A stretch of DNA of 64,000 bases, from contig CALXHQ010000002.1 of the NCBI GenBank assembly GCA_944388145.1, positions 248,001 to 312,000 of the forward strand. The letters run 5' to 3'. Numbering within the stretch: the stretch's first letter is position 1; every line of letters starts with the position of its first letter. Made by a program: the position numbers and the translations under genes. Shown here in pieces: positions 52,788-62,345 of this stretch. Source of the stretch: an uncultured Gemmiger sp. (GTDB lineage Bacteria > Bacillota > Clostridia > Oscillospirales > Ruminococcaceae). The notes beneath the pieces were generated by a model, which saw only the letters and a program-made list of their open reading frames with translations, was not told where the DNA came from and ran no database searches.

Positions 52788-53438
52788 TCATCGGGCAGGG
52801 GGATTGTTCTGTTTGCCTTCCAGCCGGGCAAAGGCGGGCCGCAGAGCAAAGGCGGTGGCCACAATGATGCCTCCGCCGCCGATCAGCACCCACAGCGGCA
52901 ACAGATACCAAAACAGCGCCGGCAGCAGGGTGTTGAGCACCGGCAGCATCGCCATGCCCACCAGCCAGACCAGCGCGGCCGCCGGGCGGCCCAGGCAGAT
53001 GCGCAGGCCGTCCCGCAGCACGTCCGCCCACCTGCGGTAGGTGTAGCGGCCCAGCAGGGCGTACCCGCCGCCCATGACGCAGAGCCAGACCACGCCCAGC
53101 GCGGTGCCGGCGGCGATCATCACATTGCTCAAGGTGCCGGTGTGGGCCAGGCCGATCTGATAGTCGGCAAAGATCAGAAGTCCCGCCGCCGCCAGCACCA
53201 CCCAGGTGATGGTGGCCAGCTTGAAATCCCGCCGGAAGGCCGCCCAGTAATCATGGAAGACGCGGTACTCCTGCCGGGCGGCCATCTTGCCCGCCACCGA
53301 GAAGGCGGCCGAGGTAGACGCCCCGATGGTAACCAGCAGCACACAGCCCAGCAGCCAGGCAAGATTCAGCAGAAAGACATCGCCGATAAATCCCATGGCA
53401 CGGAAGAAGGGCGTTTCGTTCAGATGATTGTTTTTCAT
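52788..53438 (-). CDS. YesL-like membrane protein (DUF624)
   Basis: Membrane protein of 216 residues with five to six helices. The FFRAMGFIGDVFLLNLAWLLGC start is typical of YesL/DUF624, which often sits beside sugar importers and glycoside hydrolases. Role unknown; perhaps an accessory of the transporter. ATG with GGGAGG. It lies between the esterase and alpha-galactosidase genes. Confidence 0.83.
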   Translation of the reverse strand: MKNNHLNETPFFRAMGFIGDVFLLNLAWLLGCVLLVTIGASTSAAFSVAGKMAARQEYRVFHDYWAAFRRDFKLATITWVVLAAAGLLIFADYQIGLAHTGTLSNVMIAAGTALGVVWLCVMGGGYALLGRYTYRRWADVLRDGLRICLGRPAAALVWLVGMAMLPVLNTLLPALFWYLLPLWVLIGGGGIIVATAFALRPAFARLEGKQNNPPAR

Positions 53439-53472
53439 GGCGTACCTCCCGGCGGCGGCCGGTGTTTTGGGG

Positions 53473-54978
53473 TCAAGTCAATGTGACGGAAAAGGGGGTC
53501 ACCGGCAGGCCGGTGCCGCCATACAGCTCCGCCGGGCCAAAGTTGTACCAGGCGTAGCGCACGGCCCGGGGCGCCGGCACGGCGGCGCTGTGGACCATCA
53601 GGGTATCGGGGGCGGTGCAGACCGCGCAGGCATCCTGCCAGCGGCCGTCCGTGCCGGCCAGCTGTACGCCTCGTCCCCCGCCGCGCAGGCACAGCCCGCC
53701 GCCGGTGTGGGCAAAGTGCAGCAGCACCTTGCCGGGCTGCGGGGCGGGTTCGGCTCCGGTCAGCCGGGGCGAAACGCCCGTCACTGCCCGGTGGTACACC
53801 TGCTCCAGTGCCAGCAGCGCCAGCCGCTGCCCCACCACCAGCTTGTCGGTGGGGTGGATATTGTCAGCCTCGCCGCAGTCCGCCAGCACCACCAGGCCGC
53901 AGCCCGGCTCGGTATTGGCGACGGTATCCTGGGCGGCCCGCAGGGTGGGCCAGGCGTCCTCGCCCTCGCCGGTGGCGTACATGGGCAGCTGCACCAGCAA
54001 AAACGGCAGATCCCCGGCCCCCCAGTCAGCCCGCCAGCGGCGGACCAGATGGGTCAAAAGCGCCCGGTAATCGCCGGGCCACAGCTCGTCCTGCTCGCCC
54101 TGATAGTACCAGAACCCCCGGATGCCGTAGGGGCACACCCGGCTGAGCATACTGTCGTACAGGTTGCCGGGGCGCTGGTAGCCGGTGCGGCCTGCCGGCG
54201 GCGGCCAGGGGTACAGGCCGCAGTCGGCATTCAGCACGGTCCAGCTCACGTCCGGCTCGGCGGCACGCCGGAGGGCAATGCGCTGGTTCCAGGCATCCAC
54301 CTCCGCCTGATAGGCCGCACATTCGGCCTCGAACTGCTCGTCCGTCTTGTCCCCCGCCTGGGCGTCGTACCATTGCAGCCGGGCCCGCCCTTCGGGGAAG
54401 GCCGCCAGCAGGCTGCGGGGCATCCAGCAGTGGGCGAAGGTACCGCCCCAGAAGCATTCCAGGATGCCCACATGCACGTCCAGCCGGCGGGCCAGCTCCC
54501 CTGCGGCGTAGTAGGCCACCGCCGAGAGGTCGGCGGCGGTATCCGGCCGGACGGGCTGCCAGCCGCTTTCGGCGGCGTCGGCGGCCTGCGGGGTGGTCAC
54601 CTTGGGGGTGGCGTAAAAGTGCAGGCGGGGGTCGGCGCAGCGGGCCAGGGCGGCCTGGCCGTCCCGGCTGTTTTGCAGCGTCAGCTCCATGTTGCTTTGC
54701 CCGCCCGCCAGCCAGACCTCGCCCAGCCAGACGTTGTCATAGCGCAGGGTCTCGCCGCCGCAGCAAAGGGTCATGGCGTAAGGGCCGCCGGCGGGCAGCG
54801 GGGGCAGTTCCAGCCGCCAGCTGCCGTCCGCACCGGCAACCGCCGCAGCCGACACCCCCGCCGGGTCCAGCCGGCAGGTGACCTCAACCCCCGGCGCCGC
54901 CCGGCCCCAGACGGGGTCCGGCACACCCTGCTGCAAAACCATATTGCTGGAAAAGACAGCCGCCGGTTTCAACATCAT
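53473..54978 (-). CDS. SGNH/sialate O-acetylesterase-like carbohydrate esterase
   Basis: Enzyme of 501 residues without a signal peptide. The nucleophile is in GQSNME (Ser95), the [10 protein letters not shown] block resembles the oxyanion motif, and the Asp/His pair is in DNIHPTDK (Asp372, His375). The family includes sialate 9-O-acetylesterases, but in this locus the likely substrate is acetylated (gluco)mannan oligosaccharide. Its ATG overlaps the stop of the GH130 gene upstream (ATGA). Confidence 0.82.
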   Translation of the reverse strand: MMLKPAAVFSSNMVLQQGVPDPVWGRAAPGVEVTCRLDPAGVSAAAVAGADGSWRLELPPLPAGGPYAMTLCCGGETLRYDNVWLGEVWLAGGQSNMELTLQNSRDGQAALARCADPRLHFYATPKVTTPQAADAAESGWQPVRPDTAADLSAVAYYAAGELARRLDVHVGILECFWGGTFAHCWMPRSLLAAFPEGRARLQWYDAQAGDKTDEQFEAECAAYQAEVDAWNQRIALRRAAEPDVSWTVLNADCGLYPWPPPAGRTGYQRPGNLYDSMLSRVCPYGIRGFWYYQGEQDELWPGDYRALLTHLVRRWRADWGAGDLPFLLVQLPMYATGEGEDAWPTLRAAQDTVANTEPGCGLVVLADCGEADNIHPTDKLVVGQRLALLALEQVYHRAVTGVSPRLTGAEPAPQPGKVLLHFAHTGGGLCLRGGGRGVQLAGTDGRWQDACAVCTAPDTLMVHSAAVPAPRAVRYAWYNFGPAELYGGTGLPVTPFSVTLT

Positions 54979-56168
54979 TTTACTTCCGCCTCTCTCAGGA
55001 ATGCAAGGTTTTTATCGATCAGAGCACAGCGCTGGGCCACACAGTCGCGGCTGCGCAGCGGGTCTGCGGGGGTGTTAAAGGCGTAATCCAGCAGCTTTTC
55101 CACGGTGGTGGAGGCCACATGCATCCGGGTGTCGCTGGAGGCATAGTAGATGTACAATTCGCCGTTGTCCCGGGCGATGGCGCCGTTTGTGAACACCACA
55201 TTGGACACATCGCCCACCCGCTCGGCGCCAAAGGGCGCAATCAGGTAACCGGAGGGCTCGGCAATCACCTTCCAGGGCTCAGCCAGGTCGGTGACAAAGA
55301 CATAGATCACATACCGCAGGCCGGCGGCGGTGTTTCGCACGCCGTGGGCGATGTGCAGCCAGCCTTTTTCGGTGCGGATGGGGGTGGCGCCCTCGCCGTT
55401 TTTCACCTCGGTGATGGTGTGGTACCGCCGGGGCGAGGTGATGATCTCCTCGTCGATGACCGCATGGGTGATGTCGTCACAGGTGCCAAAGCCGATGCCG
55501 CCGCCGGAGCCGGTGTCGATAAAGTCGTCCATTGGCCGGGTAAAAAAGGCGTACTTGCCGTCCACAAAGTTGGGCAGCAGGTCCACGTTGCGCTGCTGGG
55601 GGCTGTGCAGGGTGACCAGGTTGGGCAGGCGCTCCCAGGTTTTCAGGTCATGGGTGCGCACAATGCCGGCGGCCGCCACCGCGGCGGACAGGTCGGGGTT
55701 TTGGGTGTCCTTGCTCTCGGAGCAGAACACGCCGTAGATCCAGCCATCCTCGTGCTTAGTTAGGCGCATATCATAGACGTTGGTTTCCTCGGGGCAGGTG
55801 TCGGGCAGCTCCACCGGCTTATCCCAAAAGCGGAATCCATCCACCGGGGAGTCGCTCTCCGCCACCGCGAAAAAGCTCTTGCGGTCGTTGCCCTCCACCC
55901 GGGCCACCAGGTAGAACTTGCCGTCCAGCTCAATGGCGCCGGAGTTCAGCACCGCATTGATGCCCAGCCGCTCCATAAAATGGGGGTTGGTTTTGGGGTC
56001 CAGGTCATACCGCCAGATCAGCGGTGCATGGTCACGGGTGAGCACCGGATACTTCCACCGGTCATAGATGCCGTTATAAAAATCGGTCTTTTCGTTTTTG
56101 CGGGAAAGCAGCGCCTCCTGGCGGGCTTTCTGGCGCAGGTATTCGGGGTGTAGTTCACACTTGGACAT
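54975..56168 (-). CDS. 4-O-beta-D-mannosyl-D-glucose phosphorylase (GH130)
   Basis: Enzyme of 397 residues that cleaves mannosyl-glucose with phosphate to mannose-1-phosphate and glucose. The GH130 catalytic Asp is in NVYDMRL (Asp133), close to the position in characterised GH130_1 enzymes; [20 protein letters not shown] is characteristic of this subgroup. No signal peptide. GAGGAGGG precedes the ATG, which overlaps the epimerase gene by 14 bases, so the two are translationally linked, matching their consecutive steps. Confidence 0.92.
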   Translation of the reverse strand: MSKCELHPEYLRQKARQEALLSRKNEKTDFYNGIYDRWKYPVLTRDHAPLIWRYDLDPKTNPHFMERLGINAVLNSGAIELDGKFYLVARVEGNDRKSFFAVAESDSPVDGFRFWDKPVELPDTCPEETNVYDMRLTKHEDGWIYGVFCSESKDTQNPDLSAAVAAAGIVRTHDLKTWERLPNLVTLHSPQQRNVDLLPNFVDGKYAFFTRPMDDFIDTGSGGGIGFGTCDDITHAVIDEEIITSPRRYHTITEVKNGEGATPIRTEKGWLHIAHGVRNTAAGLRYVIYVFVTDLAEPWKVIAEPSGYLIAPFGAERVGDVSNVVFTNGAIARDNGELYIYYASSDTRMHVASTTVEKLLDYAFNTPADPLRSRDCVAQRCALIDKNLAFLREAEVK

Positions 56169-57336
56169 CAGGGTCCCTCCTCATAAGTTCCAGGCAAAGA
56201 CGGCCATTGTGGTAAGGGCATTTCCAGGGTTCGACAATCGGCTTGGGCGGGTTGGGCTCGGCATTGTCATCCAGGCACCAGAACCACTCGCCGCCGGGGC
56301 GGTGGTCCACCAGCCTGTCGCAGATATAATGCCAGATATCCGCCGCCGCGTCGGCATATTTGGGGTCGCCGGTCTTTTCAAACTGGTTCACAAAGCCCAG
56401 CACCCCCTCGGCCTGCACCCACCAGACGCGGGTCAGGTCGTCCTTGCCCCGTTCGCACTCGTTGATCACGCTGTGGTCCCGATAGGCGTTTTTGTAGATG
56501 GCGGCAGCCAGGTCGCTGTCGATGGCGGAGATGCGGCCGGTGAGGGCGTGATCCCCCAACAGGCTGCAGCCCCAGTCGATCAGCCAGCTGGATTCAATGT
56601 CATGGCCGTAGCTGTACAGGTCAATGATGGAGTTGTAATGTTCGTCAAAAAAGACCAGTTGCCGGTGCAGCGCGGGGCTGTACACCTTGTGGGCGTAGAT
56701 GTCCAGGATGCGGCGCATCGCCCGGCCCACCGTCTCGTCGCCGGTGGCCTGGTACAGGCCGGCATACCCCTCAAAGACATGCAGCAGCGTGTTCATCGTC
56801 TTGGCGGCCAGCACGCCGTTTTCCGACAGTTTTTCATTGGACTCCGGCTGCCAGTCGATGGTAAACGCCTCCAGATACCCTTCCGCGTCGGTGCAGCGGC
56901 GCTCGATCAGGTCAAACAGTTCTCTGGCCAGGTCCAGGGCATACCGGTTTCCGCTGAGGCGGTAGTAGGCCGCCAGGGCATAGATGGCAAACGCCTGGTT
57001 GTAGGTGTGCTTGGTGGTGTCCAGCGGGCGGCCGTCCCTGGTCACGCTCCAAAAGACGCCGCCGTTTTTCCGGTCCACGCAGTGGTCCCGCAGAAAGCGG
57101 TAGGCGTGGTCCGCCTCGTCCCGCAGGTCATCCCGGTCGGTGGCCATTGCTGCCGAGGAGAAGAACCACAGGATGCGGCTGTTCAGGATACAGCCCTTCT
57201 CCGCCCGGCGGTCAACCTTGTGGTCAAAATCCATATAGCCGTAATAGCCGCCGAATTCATCATCCCGCAGGCCCATCCAGAAGGGCAGGATGGTGGTTTC
57301 CAGCATGGCTTTTGCCGCCTGTGAAATCCGTTGCAT
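56155..57336 (-). CDS. Cellobiose/mannobiose 2-epimerase
   Basis: (alpha/alpha)6-barrel enzyme of 393 residues of the AGE family that converts beta-1,4-mannobiose to mannosyl-glucose. The catalytic histidines are His245 ([11 protein letters not shown]) and His376 (PYHNGR), near the known positions in Ruminococcus cellobiose 2-epimerase. [14 protein letters not shown] and VWWVQAEGV are also conserved. AAGGAGG before the ATG. It feeds the GH130 mannosylglucose phosphorylase next to it. Confidence 0.92.
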   Translation of the reverse strand: MQRISQAAKAMLETTILPFWMGLRDDEFGGYYGYMDFDHKVDRRAEKGCILNSRILWFFSSAAMATDRDDLRDEADHAYRFLRDHCVDRKNGGVFWSVTRDGRPLDTTKHTYNQAFAIYALAAYYRLSGNRYALDLARELFDLIERRCTDAEGYLEAFTIDWQPESNEKLSENGVLAAKTMNTLLHVFEGYAGLYQATGDETVGRAMRRILDIYAHKVYSPALHRQLVFFDEHYNSIIDLYSYGHDIESSWLIDWGCSLLGDHALTGRISAIDSDLAAAIYKNAYRDHSVINECERGKDDLTRVWWVQAEGVLGFVNQFEKTGDPKYADAAADIWHYICDRLVDHRPGGEWFWCLDDNAEPNPPKPIVEPWKCPYHNGRLCLELMRRDPDVQV

Positions 57337-57378
57337 AGGGCAAAGCCTCCTTGTTTTGTGCAGGGCGCCGGGCGGCGG

Positions 57379-58398
57379 TCAGCGCCGGCCCAGCTCCCGG
57401 TCAGTCTCATTGGTGACGCTGTTGGCCTTGATGTAGTCCACCACCTCGTCCACGGTGGTGAAGGCCAGACCCACGTAGCTGTCGGCGCAGCCGTAGTAGA
57501 TGGCAATGCGGCCGGTGTCGGCGTCCTGCAGGGTGGCGCAGGGGAAGCAGACATTGGGCACAAAGCCGCGCTCCTCGTAGTCCTTCTCCGGGGTGAGCAG
57601 GAAGGTGGAGCACCGGTACAGCACCCGGCTGGGCTCATCCCGGTCAAGGATGGCGCCGCCGATGGAGTAGACAAAGCCGTTGCAGGTGCCGGTAACGCCG
57701 TGGTAGAACATCAGCCAGCCCTCGCTGGTCTCGATGGGGGCTGCGCCGCCGCCGATCTTGACATTCTCCCACCAATTGCCGCTCTTGCCCATCACATGGC
57801 GGTGATGGCCCCAAAACTCCATGTCCGGGCTCTGGGACAGGAAGATGTCGCCAAAGGGGGTGTGGCCCGAGTCGGACGGGCGGGAGAGCAGGGTGTACAT
57901 GCCGCCGATCTTGCGGGGGAACAGCACCGCATTGCGGTTGAAGGGGACAAAGGGGTTTTCGATGCGGGTGAAGGTCTTGAAATCGGTGGTTTTGGCGATG
58001 CCGATGGACGCGCCGTAGAAATCCTGGCACCAGATGATGTAGTAGGTATCCTCCACCTTGACCAGGCGGGGGTCATAGGCATAGGGCGGCATGAAAGGCT
58101 CCCCCTTCTCGTCCACAAAGGGGATCTTGTCGGCGTCGAAGGTCCAGTGGATGCCGTCCTGGCTATGGCCCAGATAGATAAAGGGGATGCCGTTGGTCTG
58201 CTCGCCGCGGAAAACGCCGATGTAGGCGCCCTGGTAGGGCATGACCGCCGAGTTGAAGATGCGGGCCACGCCGGGCAGCGGGTTGCGGCGGATGATGGGG
58301 TTATCGTCATAGCGCCAGACCGGCATGGTGGCGTCGGCGGGTTTGTCCTGCCAGGGGATGTTGGGCAGTGCGTCGCAATACAGTTTGACGTTGGACAT
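57379..58398 (-). CDS. Beta-1,4-mannooligosaccharide phosphorylase (GH130)
   Basis: Enzyme of 339 residues, shorter than its neighbour and of the GH130_2 type that shortens mannooligosaccharides from the non-reducing end to mannose-1-phosphate. The catalytic Asp is Asp109 in AYDPRLVKVEDTYY; RIFNSAVMPYQGAYIGVFRGEQ and RNAVLFPRKIGGMY are typical. No signal peptide. GGGAGG before the ATG. Together with the epimerase and the other GH130 it makes a complete intracellular phosphorolytic pathway. Confidence 0.9.
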   Translation of the reverse strand: MSNVKLYCDALPNIPWQDKPADATMPVWRYDDNPIIRRNPLPGVARIFNSAVMPYQGAYIGVFRGEQTNGIPFIYLGHSQDGIHWTFDADKIPFVDEKGEPFMPPYAYDPRLVKVEDTYYIIWCQDFYGASIGIAKTTDFKTFTRIENPFVPFNRNAVLFPRKIGGMYTLLSRPSDSGHTPFGDIFLSQSPDMEFWGHHRHVMGKSGNWWENVKIGGGAAPIETSEGWLMFYHGVTGTCNGFVYSIGGAILDRDEPSRVLYRCSTFLLTPEKDYEERGFVPNVCFPCATLQDADTGRIAIYYGCADSYVGLAFTTVDEVVDYIKANSVTNETDRELGRR

Positions 58399-58437
58399 GG
58401 TGGAATTCCTCCCGATACAAAGTGATCTAGCAAAAGA

Positions 58438-58472
58438 GGGTTGCCCCGGCCCCGATGGGGCCGGGGCAACCC
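58438..58472 (-). terminator. Hairpin between permease and phosphorylase genes
   Basis: Perfect 16-base stem (GGGTTGCCCCGGCCCC) with a three-base loop, then TCTTTTGC on the minus strand. It would reduce read-through from transporter to enzyme genes. Confidence 0.8.
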
Positions 58473-58534
58473 TGCGCGAAGGTGGAAACAGCGAAAAAAA
58501 GGAGAAGCAAAACGGGATTGGGCAGCCCCCGGCG

Positions 58535-59392
58535 TCAGCCCTTGACGGCGCCGGCCGCCATGCCGCTGTAAATCTGGTCCTGGCACAGCAGGAAGACGAT
58601 CAGCGCGGGGATGATGGTGATGAGCACGCCGGCACAGATATAGTTGTACTGGCTGCCCATGGGGCCGGAAAAGACATACAGCGAGGTGGAGACCACCTGG
58701 TACTTGGTTTTGTCCTGCAGGTAAAGGTTGGCCATGTAGTACTCGTTGTAGGTACCCACGCCCTTCAGGATGGCGGAGGTGACCACCGCGGGTTTGAGCA
58801 GCGGCAGCAAAATCTTGAAAAAGACGCCGAAATAGGTGCAGCCGTCCAGGATCGCACTCTCGTCCAGGCTGACGGGCAGGTTCTCAAAAAACTGCAGGAA
58901 GATGTAGATGGTGATAACGTCGGTGCCCATCATCAGGATGATGTAGCCGGGCATCGAGTTGACCAGATGCAGGCTGGTCATGATCTGATAGACTGTGACC
59001 TGGGACGCAATGCCGGGGATCAGGGTGGCGATCATGAACAGGTTGCGGATCAGGCCGTTGCCGGGGAACTTGAAGCGGTTGAGCACATAGGCCAGCATGG
59101 AGGAGATCATCACGCTGCCTGCCAGCACACAGACCAGAATGATGAAGCTGTTCAAAAAGGCGTGGCCCATGTCCGCCTTCTGCCAGGCCGTGATGAAGTT
59201 GTCAAAGTTGAGCCAGTTTTCCGGCAGGGTCATCACGTTGGTGTTGGCGTACTCGGTGTCGGTCTTGAAGGCGGTGTTGATGCAGGAGACGATGGGCACC
59301 AGCGCCACAAAGGCCGCAAACAGCAGCAGCACATACTTAAAAAAGGCGATGAGGACGTTTTTGGCGCGGATGGCCGCATTGGTTTTGAACAT
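58535..59392 (-). CDS. Mannan-locus ABC permease, MalG type
   Basis: Membrane permease of about 285 residues with six helices and the EAA loop DESAILDGCTYFGVFFKI. The ATG at 59392 (MFKTNAA) is preferred because AAGGAGG lies ten bases upstream; an ATG seven codons earlier overlaps the previous stop. Pairs with the MalF-type permease. No ATPase gene is in the locus. Confidence 0.9.
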   Translation of the reverse strand: MFKTNAAIRAKNVLIAFFKYVLLLFAAFVALVPIVSCINTAFKTDTEYANTNVMTLPENWLNFDNFITAWQKADMGHAFLNSFIILVCVLAGSVMISSMLAYVLNRFKFPGNGLIRNLFMIATLIPGIASQVTVYQIMTSLHLVNSMPGYIILMMGTDVITIYIFLQFFENLPVSLDESAILDGCTYFGVFFKILLPLLKPAVVTSAILKGVGTYNEYYMANLYLQDKTKYQVVSTSLYVFSGPMGSQYNYICAGVLITIIPALIVFLLCQDQIYSGMAAGAVKG

Positions 59393-59409
59393 AGTCACAG
59401 CCTCCTTGC

Positions 59410-60417
59410 TCATTCAGCGTGCGCCGGGCGGGCGCTGGCAGCCTGTGCGGCGGTGTTGGGGTCGGTTTTGCGCCGGGCCCTGGGGGTGCGGTCCTCCCGC
59501 TCATTCAGCCACTTTTCCGCCGCTTTCTGGGCGAAGGTGACGATCATAATCAGGGCCAGCAGCACGATGGCCATGGCGGAGGCCAGGCCGACCTTCTGGT
59601 CGGTGTGGGCCAGCTTGTCCATGATAACAAAGTAGGTGGAGGTGCCGAAGCCGCCGCCGGTGACAACGTAGGGCATCTCGAAGGCGGACAGCGCGCCGGA
59701 CACCGAGATGATCAGGTTCAGCACAACGATGGTGCGGATGGAGGGCAGGATGATGTCCTTGAACTTGTGCCAGGCGTTGGCGCCGTCAATCTCGGCGGCC
59801 TCGTACAGGGTGGAATCCACCGAGGCGATGGCACCGATGAACATGACGATGTTCTGGCCCACATATTTCCAGATGGAGCAGGCCACCAGCACAATGTTGT
59901 TGATGGATTCGTCCCGCAGCCAGTAGGGTAGCGTGTCCACATCAAACCCCACCCAGGACAGCAGGGTGTCCAGCACAAAGCCGTGGGTGAAGAAAAACTT
60001 GAAGATAAAGCCGACGGCAATGCCGCAGATCAGGCAGGGGAAGTACAGCGCCCCCCGGAAAAACTTGCTGCCCTTGACCTTGAAGCTGAGGATGGTGGCA
60101 AACAGCAGCGCCAGCGCCATCTGCACCACCGATCCGGCCATGTAATACAGGCTGAGCAGCAGTGCCCGGAAGCAGTCGTCGCGGGTAAAGACGTCGATGT
60201 AGTTTTCCAGCCCCACAAAAATGCGCCGTCCGATGTAGCGCATATCGAAAAAGCTGAACTCCACCATCTTGAAGAAGGGCAGGTAGGTAAAGGTGAACAG
60301 CAGTAAAAGCGGCAGGATCAAAAATGTGACTGTGCAGATGATCTGCTGGCCGCGCATGCTTTTGCACCACTGGCCAAAGGTCTTGCGCCGTTTGGTCGCC
60401 GCAACGGGTTTGCTCAT
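59410..60417 (-). CDS. Mannan-locus ABC permease, MalF type
   Basis: Membrane permease of 335 residues with six helices and the EAA loop STLYEAAEIDGANAWHKF. A charged C-terminal tail (~310-335) is poorly conserved. GGGAGG before the ATG. It follows the binding protein gene across a hairpin. Confidence 0.9.
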   Translation of the reverse strand: MSKPVAATKRRKTFGQWCKSMRGQQIICTVTFLILPLLLLFTFTYLPFFKMVEFSFFDMRYIGRRIFVGLENYIDVFTRDDCFRALLLSLYYMAGSVVQMALALLFATILSFKVKGSKFFRGALYFPCLICGIAVGFIFKFFFTHGFVLDTLLSWVGFDVDTLPYWLRDESINNIVLVACSIWKYVGQNIVMFIGAIASVDSTLYEAAEIDGANAWHKFKDIILPSIRTIVVLNLIISVSGALSAFEMPYVVTGGGFGTSTYFVIMDKLAHTDQKVGLASAMAIVLLALIMIVTFAQKAAEKWLNEREDRTPRARRKTDPNTAAQAASARPAHAE

Positions 60418-60445
60418 GACAAAAAGCCTCCCTTTTTATAAAATA

Positions 60446-60478
60446 GCGGCGGGCCGGCCAAGACCGCCGGCCCGCCGC
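60446..60478 (-). terminator. Hairpin between binding protein and permease genes
   Basis: Perfect 13-base GC stem with a seven-base loop, followed on the minus strand by TATTTTATAAAAA. Likely partial termination, leaving more binding protein than permease. Confidence 0.75.
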
Positions 60479-60548
60479 GGGTCCCCCACGCCCTGCGCAG
60501 GGGACCGCAGGTTCAGGCGGGAAGGTTGATTGGGGGAGTGCCTCAGGC

Positions 60549-61961
60549 TCAGCCCTCAGCGTCCTCGCCGGTGCCGGTCACGGCGCCGCCCTCGGGGGCG
60601 TTGGCGTCCACAGCCTCGTTCCAGGCCTCGTTCCAGTCGGCCACGATGTCATCCATGGTCTCGTCGCCGTTGATGGCGGCCTCGACAATGCGCATCACAT
60701 GGGTCTGGTCGGCGTTGAGCATCAGCTCGGCGTCGCGCTGGACATTGGTGGCCAGGTCAGCGCTCTCAGAGGGGGCCGCGGTGTCAGCGATCAGCTCGAT
60801 GCCGTCAAAGGCAGCCAGCGTCTCGGGGTACTCCTGGTCCTTCAAAACCGGGATACCGCCCTGGTCATAGCTGAAGTTGGAGGACTCGCTCAGCCACTTG
60901 ATGTAGAGCATGGCAGCAATCTTGTTGTCATCGCTGGAGTTCTTGTTGATGCCGTAGCAGTAGTCGGCGCCGGCGGAGGCATACTGCACGCCGTCCACGC
61001 TGATGGGGAAGGGCATATAGCCGATGTCGTCGGCGTGTTCGCCGGCATCCTGCATCTGGACGATGGCCCAGCTGCCCAGCACCATGGTGGCAATCTCGCC
61101 GTTGTTGATCATGGGCTTGCTGCCCTCCCAGTCGGTGGTGGTGGGGTCAGCCTCGGTCAGGCCGCGCTTGACAGCCTCGTACAGGATGTTGTAAACGGCG
61201 TAGGGGCCGCTCTCGCTGTCGCCGGTGGGAACGCCGGGGGCAAAGGGGTCGTGGGTCTGGGGCATGGTGATGTTCATCCAGCTGCCGTCGCCGGTGGCGC
61301 CGCCGCCGATGTAGGCATCCCAGGCGCTCATGGTCCAGCCTGCCGCATAGTTGGTGTACAGGGGGATGATGCTGGAGTCATAGTCCTTGATCTTCTGCAG
61401 GTCATCCAGGAACTCGGTGGGCGTCTTGGGCAGCTCGGTGATGCCGGCAGCCTCGAACACGGCCTTGTTGTAAACGATACCCTGGGCGTTGCCGGTGGAG
61501 GGGATGCCGTAAACCTTGCCGTCATAGGCACGGTTGTCGGCAAAATTGTAGGTATCCTGGATGGCGGACAGGTCGCACATGGCGTAGAAGTAGTCGCCCA
61601 GCTCCGGCAGGGGAATGGTGGTGGGGATCATGCAGATGTCGCCCCAGTCGTTGCTGGTCAGGCGGGTGGTCATATCATTGGCGTAGTCGGTGATGCCCTC
61701 GTAGCTGATGCTGATGTTGGGGTACATCTGCTGGAAGGTGTCCACGTAGCCCTGGAAGGTGCCGTCCTCAATCAGATCGGTGCGGTGGCTGATGATCTTC
61801 AGGTCGGCGGTCAGGTCGGTGTAGTCCTCACCCACCGTCAGCTCGTTATAGGCGGGCAGGGTGCTCTCCGTCTCGCCGGAGGAGGTGGTACCGCCGGAGC
61901 AGCCGGCCAGCAGGCTGGCCGACATGGCGGCGGCCAGGGTCAATGCAAGTGCTTTTTTCAT
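60549..61961 (-). CDS. Mannooligosaccharide-type ABC binding lipoprotein
   Basis: Family 1 extracellular solute-binding protein of 470 residues. Lipobox LLAGC with Cys21; mature start with a Ser/Thr-rich spacer. The YGIPSTGNAQGIVYNKAVFEAAGI and NNGEIATMVLGSWAIVQM patterns are typical of sugar receptors. The locus implies beta-mannooligosaccharides, possibly galactosylated or acetylated. AAGGAG before the ATG. First gene of the operon, under a promoter with a candidate operator. Confidence 0.9.
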   Translation of the reverse strand: MKKALALTLAAAMSASLLAGCSGGTTSSGETESTLPAYNELTVGEDYTDLTADLKIISHRTDLIEDGTFQGYVDTFQQMYPNISISYEGITDYANDMTTRLTSNDWGDICMIPTTIPLPELGDYFYAMCDLSAIQDTYNFADNRAYDGKVYGIPSTGNAQGIVYNKAVFEAAGITELPKTPTEFLDDLQKIKDYDSSIIPLYTNYAAGWTMSAWDAYIGGGATGDGSWMNITMPQTHDPFAPGVPTGDSESGPYAVYNILYEAVKRGLTEADPTTTDWEGSKPMINNGEIATMVLGSWAIVQMQDAGEHADDIGYMPFPISVDGVQYASAGADYCYGINKNSSDDNKIAAMLYIKWLSESSNFSYDQGGIPVLKDQEYPETLAAFDGIELIADTAAPSESADLATNVQRDAELMLNADQTHVMRIVEAAINGDETMDDIVADWNEAWNEAVDANAPEGGAVTGTGEDAEG

Positions 61962-62144
61962 TTTCTTTCTCCTTGTGAATGCTTTGGAACGAGATGCCAA
62001 ACGGCCGGTCTTGTTGTGGTGTATCTGAAAAATCCCCAGCACCTTCGAATTCTGCAAAAAGCGGCGCTTCCCGCGAATTTTTCCGGCACTTTTGATTGAT
62101 CCGATATACCCTGGGAACTTCGCGCGATTTCCTTTCGTGATTTT

Positions 62145-62173
62145 AGTATAGTGTTTAGGCTAAATTAAGTCAA
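62145..62173 (-). promoter_or_regulatory. Mannan operon promoter with embedded operator-like site
   Basis: Minus strand: TTGACT, 17 bases, TATACT. The spacer and -35 contain ACTTAATTTAG, the motif repeated at the lacI and esterase promoters, so LacI binding would block polymerase. The leader to the ATG at 61961 is about 175 bases. A further GTTTTACTTAAC lies just upstream. The 384-base gap 61962-62345 has no gene. Confidence 0.75.
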
Positions 62174-62263
62174 TATGTTAAGTAAAACTTTGGTAAAGTG
62201 ATGCATTGGCGAGGGAATTTCTTGGTCAATTTGACGGCATTTCGCCGGGTTTTTACAAAAAAG

Positions 62264-62291
62264 CGCAGACTAAAAAAGCATTTAGTCTGCG
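62264..62291 (-). terminator. lacI terminator
   Basis: Perfect 11-base stem CGCAGACTAAA/TTTAGTCTGCG with a six-base loop, followed on the minus strand by CTTTTTTG. Confidence 0.88.
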
Positions 62292-62345
62292 TTTAAGTAG
62301 ATTTTTAGTTTGTCCTGTGGCAATTCCTGCACACATGTTTCAGGT

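Noticed and set aside
53473..54978. Role as a true sialate O-acetylesterase
   Set aside because: No sialic acid genes are near, and the gene is embedded by overlap in a mannan operon, so acetyl-mannan is the more likely substrate.
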